Source: Azoarcus taiwanensis
GTDB taxonomy: Bacteria; Pseudomonadota; Gammaproteobacteria; Burkholderiales; Rhodocyclaceae
Length of the DNA: 33,765 bases
Reading direction: 5' to 3'
Assembly: GCF_012910885.1 (NCBI RefSeq)
Contig: NZ_WTVM01000033.1
Span: 1-33,765, forward strand
This document shows, piece after piece, positions 29,390-33,765 of this stretch. The notes under the pieces were generated by a model. That model had not been told where the DNA came from, ran no database searches, and saw only the letters and a program-made list of their open reading frames with translations. Position 1 is the first letter of the stretch. Each line of letters starts with the position of its first letter. The position numbers and the translations under genes were made by a program.

Positions 29390-29436
29390 TGTGATCGGGT
29401 CGCGGACGCGGCGGGCGTTCATCCCGCCCGATCACA
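29390..29436. repeat. long inverted repeat in the divergent region
   Basis: TGTGATCGGG at 29390-29399 pairs perfectly with CCCGATCACA at 29427-29436. An inner stem GCGGG/CCCGC lies near the right arm. Neither strand has a following T tract and no transcript would need ending here, so it looks like a regulatory or structural element rather than a terminator. Confidence 0.6.
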
Positions 29437-29697
29437 GGCGATTCGGGAATTGCCGGCGGAAGCGCCGTGGTTTCTCGCGAGTGCGTCGATCGGCAGCCGT
29501 CGCCGGCGAGGGGTTGCCCGCCCGGCTTCCGCGCGGCGGCCTAGGGCATCCGGCTACTGCACCGAACAATTCCGCTATGCAGCTACGTTGTCCATTTTTG
29601 TATTGATGTTGCCGAGAACCTGTGCAAAGATTCGCGCTCATCGGGGGGCTTCCGAACTCCCGACGGTACTCATTTTCTTGAACGACGAGGTTAGGCG

Positions 29698-31242
29698 ATG
29701 ACTCTTTCCCCCGCGGCTTCGACGCCTGCGCGCAGAATCCATCAGATGTTCGCTCCTTGGGTTCGGGCGCGTCCGGATGCGGTTGCGCTCGACGACGGCA
29801 GTGTCACGCTGAGCTATACGGAACTCGATCGTGCGGTGAACGAGGCGGCCCAAGTGCTCGCCGGCCTAGGCGTCCGACCGGGCGACCGCGTACTCCTGGT
29901 GGCCGAGAACTGTGTCGCCTTGTGTGTTTCCATCCTCGCGATCAGCGCGCTGGATGCCTGGTCCGCAACCGTGAATGCGCGCCTGTCGTCACGCGAGATC
30001 GCCAACTACATCGAACATTCCGGCGCGCGACGTGCGCTTTATTTCGATCGCGTGTCGCTCGAAGCGGGTCAGCATGCCCAGCACTTCGGTGCGGAGCCAG
30101 TGGCGTTTCCGTTGGTCGGGCCGATCAGTGTGGGCCCGCTCGCAGACGCGGTGCCGGAACCGTTGTTCGAAGCGGCCGATGAGCAGGTTGCTGCGCTGGT
30201 CTACACCTCCGGCACCACTGGTGCCGCCAAGGCGGTGATGCTGACCCATGCGAACCTGATGTTCGTGGGCGAGAACACCCGCCGCATGCGCAACATGGTG
30301 CCCGAGGATGTGGTGTATGGCGTGTTGCCGCTCTCGCATGTCTATGGCTTGTCCTCGTTGTTGTCGGCAACCCTGATTAGCGGCGCCCGCCTGTTGCTGG
30401 TGTCGCGCTTCCAGCCGGATCACATGGCGCGCGCGATCGCGACGCAAGGCGTATCAGTGCTGCATGGCGTGCCGGCCATGTATGCACGGCTGACCGACTG
30501 GGTGGGGCGCAATCCCGAGGGTTTCGAGGCGCCACGCCTGCGGGTTGCCCAGGCCGGGGGGTCGCCCTTGACTGCGCCGGTCAAGGAGGGTTTCGAGCGC
30601 GTCTTCGGCATCACCCTCAACAACGGCTATGGAATGACTGAGACATCGCCGTCGATCTGCCAGACGCGCATGGATCCTCCGCGCACCGATTGTTCGGTGG
30701 GGCAGCCAATCCCGGGCATTGAGGTGAAGCTTTACGACGAGGAAGGCGCCGCCGGGGGCGCCGAGGGCGTCGGCGAACTGTGCGTGCGGGGTCCCAACGT
30801 CATGAAGGGCTATTACCGCGCGCCGGAACAGACCGCCGCGACCTTCCTGCCTGGCGGATGGCTGCGCACCGGCGACCTGGCGCGGATCGAGCCGGACGGA
30901 GCGGTGTTTATCGTCGGGCGCGCCAAGGAGCTGATCATCCGCTCCGGCTTCAATGTGTACCCGGCGGAGGTCGAGCAGGTGCTGAACGCCTTCCCCGCGG
31001 TGATGCAGTCTGCGGTCGTCGGCAGGGATGTCGAGAGCAACGAGGAAGTGATCGCCTTCGTCGAGGCGGTCGAGGAGTGCGAGATCGACATGGCGGCCTT
31101 GCAGGCGCATCTGCGCGAGAACCTCTCGCCATACAAGATCCCTGCGCGCATCGTGGTGGCGCACCTGCCCGCGGCGCCGAGTGGCAAGATCCTCAAGGCG
31201 GAACTGCGGCGCATGGCCGCAATCCTCGATGGCGGTCGCTGA
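29698..31242 (+). CDS. AMP-forming acyl-CoA synthetase (class I adenylate-forming ligase)
   Basis: A 514-aa ligase from ATG 29698. It activates a carboxylic acid to acyl-AMP and then to its CoA thioester in the cytoplasm. All core motifs are present: P-loop VYTSGTTGAAKAVMLTHANL near residue 170, NGYGMTET near 309, GWLRTGDLARIE near 390, hinge VGRAKELIIRSGFNVYPAEV, and the catalytic Lys in PSGKILKAELRR near 495. No membrane segment is seen. It is the entry enzyme of the island and resembles PimA- and FadD-type ligases. The acid is probably that delivered by the TRAP system. The gene is followed by the isomerase/hydratase gene with a 16-bp gap, so both belong to the same operon. Confidence 0.92.
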   Translation: MTLSPAASTPARRIHQMFAPWVRARPDAVALDDGSVTLSYTELDRAVNEAAQVLAGLGVRPGDRVLLVAENCVALCVSILAISALDAWSATVNARLSSREIANYIEHSGARRALYFDRVSLEAGQHAQHFGAEPVAFPLVGPISVGPLADAVPEPLFEAADEQVAALVYTSGTTGAAKAVMLTHANLMFVGENTRRMRNMVPEDVVYGVLPLSHVYGLSSLLSATLISGARLLLVSRFQPDHMARAIATQGVSVLHGVPAMYARLTDWVGRNPEGFEAPRLRVAQAGGSPLTAPVKEGFERVFGITLNNGYGMTETSPSICQTRMDPPRTDCSVGQPIPGIEVKLYDEEGAAGGAEGVGELCVRGPNVMKGYYRAPEQTAATFLPGGWLRTGDLARIEPDGAVFIVGRAKELIIRSGFNVYPAEVEQVLNAFPAVMQSAVVGRDVESNEEVIAFVEAVEECEIDMAALQAHLRENLSPYKIPARIVVAHLPAAPSGKILKAELRRMAAILDGGR

Positions 31243-31258
31243 AGGAAATCTGCCTGAT

Positions 31259-32029
31259 ATGGACAAACTCCTCGTAGAAGACCGCGATCGTGTCGCCACG
31301 CTGACGATCAACCGCCCGGCGGTGCGCAATGCGCTCGACTGGGAGACCTACGACGCGCTGACCAAGGCCCTCGCCGCTGCCGAAGGAGACGACACGGTGG
31401 GCGTGATCGTGTTGCAGGGCGCCGGCGGACATTTTTCGGCCGGCAGCGATTTGAACGATTTCCGGCGTCCGCGTCCCGCCGGGGACAGCCCGGGCATGCG
31501 CTTCCTGCGTCAGCTCGCTGCCATGACCAAGCCGGTTGTCGCCGCGGTGGAGGGTAATGCGCAGGGCGTGGGCGTGACCCTGCTGCTGCACTGCGACTTT
31601 GTCGTGGTCGACCCGCAGGCGCGGTTCCGGCTGCCATTCGTCGCTCTCGGCTTGTGCCCGGAAGGGGCGTCCAGCTATCTGCTGCCGAAGCGGGTCGGTG
31701 TGCGCACGGCGAACGACTGGCTGTTGCGCGCAAGACCCTTCGACGCGGCGGAAGCGCTGGCAAGCGGTCTCGCAAGTTCGCTCGCCAGCGCGGGCGCGGT
31801 ACGGGAAGAGGCGCACGCGCTTGCGCTTGAGCTCACAGGATTGCCGGGCGACGCGCTCCGGCTCACAAAGAAAATGTTGCGGCATGCCGACGAGGGGGCT
31901 ATACAGCACGCGTTCGCCTACGAGGCGCTGCACTTCGGGGAGTGTTTGCGAAACTACGAAGTGCAGGCCGGCTTTGAGCGTTTCTTAGAGCGCCGCGCGA
32001 ACAGCAAGCCCACCGAGGTCCCACGATAA
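31259..32029 (+). CDS. crotonase-family protein, probable enoyl-CoA isomerase
   Basis: A 256-aa protein; ATG 31259 is preferred (AAGGA about 12 nt upstream) over ATG 31229, which lies inside the ligase gene and has no ribosome binding site. The crotonase fold is clear: LTINRPAVRNALDWETYDAL, oxyanion segment HFSAGSDLNDF, NAQGVGVTLLLHCDFVV. The first hydratase Glu (GGxE in hydratases) is absent, being GVGVT here. A Glu is kept in ALGLCPEGASSYLLPKRVG, the arrangement of delta3,delta2-enoyl-CoA isomerases such as the ECI group. I therefore favour isomerisation of a misplaced double bond, with atypical hydratase as the alternative. Such an enzyme would be needed if the acid is unsaturated or derives from a ring. 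Confidence 0.8.
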   Translation: MDKLLVEDRDRVATLTINRPAVRNALDWETYDALTKALAAAEGDDTVGVIVLQGAGGHFSAGSDLNDFRRPRPAGDSPGMRFLRQLAAMTKPVVAAVEGNAQGVGVTLLLHCDFVVVDPQARFRLPFVALGLCPEGASSYLLPKRVGVRTANDWLLRARPFDAAEALASGLASSLASAGAVREEAHALALELTGLPGDALRLTKKMLRHADEGAIQHAFAYEALHFGECLRNYEVQAGFERFLERRANSKPTEVPR

Positions 32030-32090
32030 CCGGGAGCGCCACGCATGGGATTTTCCGAACACGGCAAAACAGGCACAAAGGACTCATCGA

Positions 32091-32903
32091 ATGGACAGGA
32101 CGCAAGATATCGATTTGGACAACCCGCGCAGCAACGCCAAGGAAGATCGGCATTTCGTGACCGCCCTTGCTCGCGGGCTGGAGGTGCTGTCCAGTTTCCG
32201 CAGCGGTGACCAACTGCTGGGCAACCAGGAAATCGCAGATGCCTGCAAACTGCCGCGATCGACCGTAGCGCGGCTTACCTACACGCTAACCAAGTTGGGA
32301 TACCTGCACCTGGTCCCCGGGTCTGGAAAGTACCGGTTGGGCACCGCCACGCTCGCGCTGGGTAGCGCGATTCTGTCCAAGCTCGATGTGCGCCAAATCG
32401 CCCGACCGCTGATGCAAGAACTCGCGGACTTTTCCAAGGGAATGGTTTCGCTCGGAATCCGCGACAAGCTGAGCATGATTTACGTGGAGAACTGCCGCAG
32501 CCAATCGGCACTGACGCTCAGCCTGGATGTGGGGTCGCGCATTCCGATCGGTACCACCGCAATGGGTCGCGCCTACCTTGCCGTGTGTCCGGATACCGAA
32601 CGCCAAGGATTGATGGAACGCATACGCGAGCTCGACGAGCTGGCGTGGCCGCGAATCCAGGCGGGCATAGAACGATCAATGGAGGAATTCCACGAGACAG
32701 GGTGTTGCAGTTCTTTCGGCGAATGGCAAAAGGATGTCAACGCGATCGCGATGGCCTTTCAGCCCGGCGAAGGTCTGCCGCTGATGTCGATCAACGTGGG
32801 CGGACCGGCTTTCAACCTGGCGCCGCAATTCCTGCTCGATGAGGTCCGTCCGAGGCTGATCGAGTTGGTCAACATGATCATGGGGCGGTTGGGCCGGCTG
32901 TGA
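32091..32903 (+). CDS. IclR-family transcriptional regulator
   Basis: A 270-aa regulator from ATG 32091 with AAAGGA upstream. The N-terminal winged helix-turn-helix is at about residues 25-85 ([49 protein letters not shown]). The C-terminal effector domain follows the family pattern ([20 protein letters not shown], then [20 protein letters not shown] and [14 protein letters not shown]). IclR proteins bind short palindromes as dimers or tetramers and respond to small acids or CoA esters. It sits between the ligase/isomerase genes and the ETF genes, and the GCAGAC-type sites at three promoters of the island are its likely targets. No such site is visible just upstream of its own gene. Confidence 0.92.
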   Translation: MDRTQDIDLDNPRSNAKEDRHFVTALARGLEVLSSFRSGDQLLGNQEIADACKLPRSTVARLTYTLTKLGYLHLVPGSGKYRLGTATLALGSAILSKLDVRQIARPLMQELADFSKGMVSLGIRDKLSMIYVENCRSQSALTLSLDVGSRIPIGTTAMGRAYLAVCPDTERQGLMERIRELDELAWPRIQAGIERSMEEFHETGCCSSFGEWQKDVNAIAMAFQPGEGLPLMSINVGGPAFNLAPQFLLDEVRPRLIELVNMIMGRLGRL

Positions 32904-32967
32904 TCCTGGCCGCCACTTGCTGCCGGACGGCCCGAGCCGCCGGCGAACACATACTGGAGTGCAACGC

Positions 32968-33717
32968 ATGAAGATACTTGTCCCTGTCAAGCGCGTCATC
33001 GACTACAACGTCAAGGTGCGCGTGAAGAGCGACGGCAGTGGGGTCGATATTGCCAACGTGAAGATGTCGATGAACCCGTTCGACGAGATTGCGGTCGAGG
33101 AGGCGGTTCGACTGAAAGAAGCGGGGCTGGCGAGCGAGGTGGTGGCGGTGTCGTGCGGGGTGTCGCAGTGCCAGGAGACGCTTCGTGCGGCGATGGCGAT
33201 CGGTGCCGACCGCGGGATTCTGGTCGAGAGTGCGGAGGAGTTGCAGCCGCTGGCGGTGGCGAAGCTGCTTAAAGCGGTGTGCGAGCGCGAGCAGCCGCAG
33301 GTGGTGATCTGCGGCAAGCAGGCGATCGACGACGACGCGAACCAGACGGGGCAGATGTTGGCGGCGCTGATGGGCTGGGCGCAAGCGACGTTCGCATCGA
33401 AGGTAGCGCTGGGCGACGGGGTGGTCAATGTGACGCGCGAAATCGACGGGGGTCTAGAGACACTGTCGATCCGGCTGCCGGCGGTGGTAACGACCGATTT
33501 GCGGCTGAACGAGCCGCGCTACGCGACGCTGCCCAACATCATGAAGGCGAAGAAGAAGCCGTTGGACACAGTAACGCCGCAGACGCTGGAGGTGGAGGTG
33601 GCGCCGCGGCTGAAGACGGTGAAGGTGTCCGAGCCGCCCAAGCGCAGTGCCGGCGAGCGCGTGGCCGATGTGGCACAGCTTTTGGACAAGCTCAAGAACG
33701 TGGCAAAGGTGATCTGA
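32968..33717 (+). CDS. etfB: electron transfer flavoprotein subunit beta
   Basis: A 249-aa protein; ATG 32968 ([20 protein letters not shown]) has GGAG 9 nt upstream. It is the normal length for EtfB. Visible features are [39 protein letters not shown] and the AMP-binding region [20 protein letters not shown], followed by the conserved [20 protein letters not shown]. Together with EtfA, encoded immediately after, it carries electrons from acyl-CoA dehydrogenases to ETF-quinone oxidoreductase. Its place at the end of this island suggests service to the paired dehydrogenases at 18582-20908, although it may equally be the cell's general ETF. It is 64 bp downstream of the regulator gene. Confidence 0.96.
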   Translation: MKILVPVKRVIDYNVKVRVKSDGSGVDIANVKMSMNPFDEIAVEEAVRLKEAGLASEVVAVSCGVSQCQETLRAAMAIGADRGILVESAEELQPLAVAKLLKAVCEREQPQVVICGKQAIDDDANQTGQMLAALMGWAQATFASKVALGDGVVNVTREIDGGLETLSIRLPAVVTTDLRLNEPRYATLPNIMKAKKKPLDTVTPQTLEVEVAPRLKTVKVSEPPKRSAGERVADVAQLLDKLKNVAKVI

Positions 33718-33718
33718 G

Positions 33719-33765
33719 ATGAGCATTCTTGTAATTGCGGAGCACGACAACCAGAGTCTGAAGGG
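33719..33765 (+). CDS. etfA: electron transfer flavoprotein subunit alpha, N-terminal fragment (runs off window)
   Basis: ATG 33719 follows the etfB stop by one base (TGAGATG). The 15 complete codons read MSILVIAEHDNQSLK, the usual start of EtfA, which carries the FAD. The rest lies beyond the window edge. Confidence 0.85.
   Translation, partial: MSILVIAEHDNQSLK

Larger units (their letters stand above)
29257..29697. other. divergent intergenic region with operator and long palindrome
   Basis: A 441-bp stretch between the dehydrogenase/thiolase operon and the ligase operon. Supported contents are a -10-like TATACT on the minus strand, the operator cluster at 29318-29342 and the long inverted repeat at 29390-29436. 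The rest (about 29440-29690) has one open frame beginning with TTG at 29450, Arg-rich and without family features, which I do not accept as a gene. The ligase start has GAGG 7 nt upstream (GAGGTTAGGCG). Confidence 0.6.

Noticed and set aside
29450-29701. 83-codon frame overlapping the ligase start codon
   Set aside because: TTG start, Arg/Ala-rich, no ribosome binding site and no family features. The ligase ATG has its own site.

Overview
The window is high-GC, densely coded bacterial chromosome. Codon use, the EttA and ETF sequences, a TAXI-type TRAP transporter and a CoA-ester catabolic island suggest a betaproteobacterium, most like the Rhodocyclales (Thauera/Azoarcus/Aromatoleum type). 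That placement is inference from gene style and was not computed. There are no rRNA, tRNA, CRISPR or intact insertion-sequence features.

Left part (1-15,130) is mostly housekeeping and signalling. It holds the C-terminal part of a PQQ-type aldose sugar dehydrogenase; a MASE1-(degenerate GGDEF)-EAL c-di-GMP phosphodiesterase; a minus-strand pair of a lipoprotein-anchored SAM methyltransferase and a hotdog thioesterase; and a plus-strand run of an LEA/WHy lipoprotein, an EamA permease, an RND adaptor lipoprotein and an RND pump. A diguanylate cyclase with a periplasmic solute-binding sensor, the ribosome-associated ABC-F protein EttA and an uncharacterised 334-aa protein follow.

Middle (15,200-18,550) contains a shattered methyltransferase pseudogene with at least four frameshifts, an unassigned polytopic membrane protein and a GhrA-like 2-hydroxyacid dehydrogenase, all on the minus strand.

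Right part (18,523-33,765) is a coherent acyl-CoA degradation island. It encodes TAXI-TRAP uptake, a CoA ligase, a paired (heteromeric-type) acyl-CoA dehydrogenase, an enoyl-CoA hydratase fused to the remains of a 3-hydroxyacyl-CoA dehydrogenase, a complete stand-alone 3-hydroxyacyl-CoA dehydrogenase, a thiolase, a probable enoyl-CoA isomerase, a PaaI-like thioesterase, an IclR regulator, and EtfB followed by the start of EtfA. Gene content resembles the pim (pimeloyl-CoA/dicarboxylate) type of beta-oxidation module. The substrate is not determinable from sequence alone; a medium-chain dicarboxylate, alicyclic or aryl-alkanoic acid is the reasonable range.

The island appears to be one regulon. 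An identical 17-bp sequence, CTGCAGTGCAGACATAA, lies 47 bp before the acyl-CoA dehydrogenase operon and 63 bp before the hydroxyacyl-CoA dehydrogenase/thiolase operon. A related GCAGAC/GTCTGC palindrome lies before the hydratase. In all three places half-sites recur at 20-bp spacing. The IclR protein encoded in the island is the obvious candidate to bind them.
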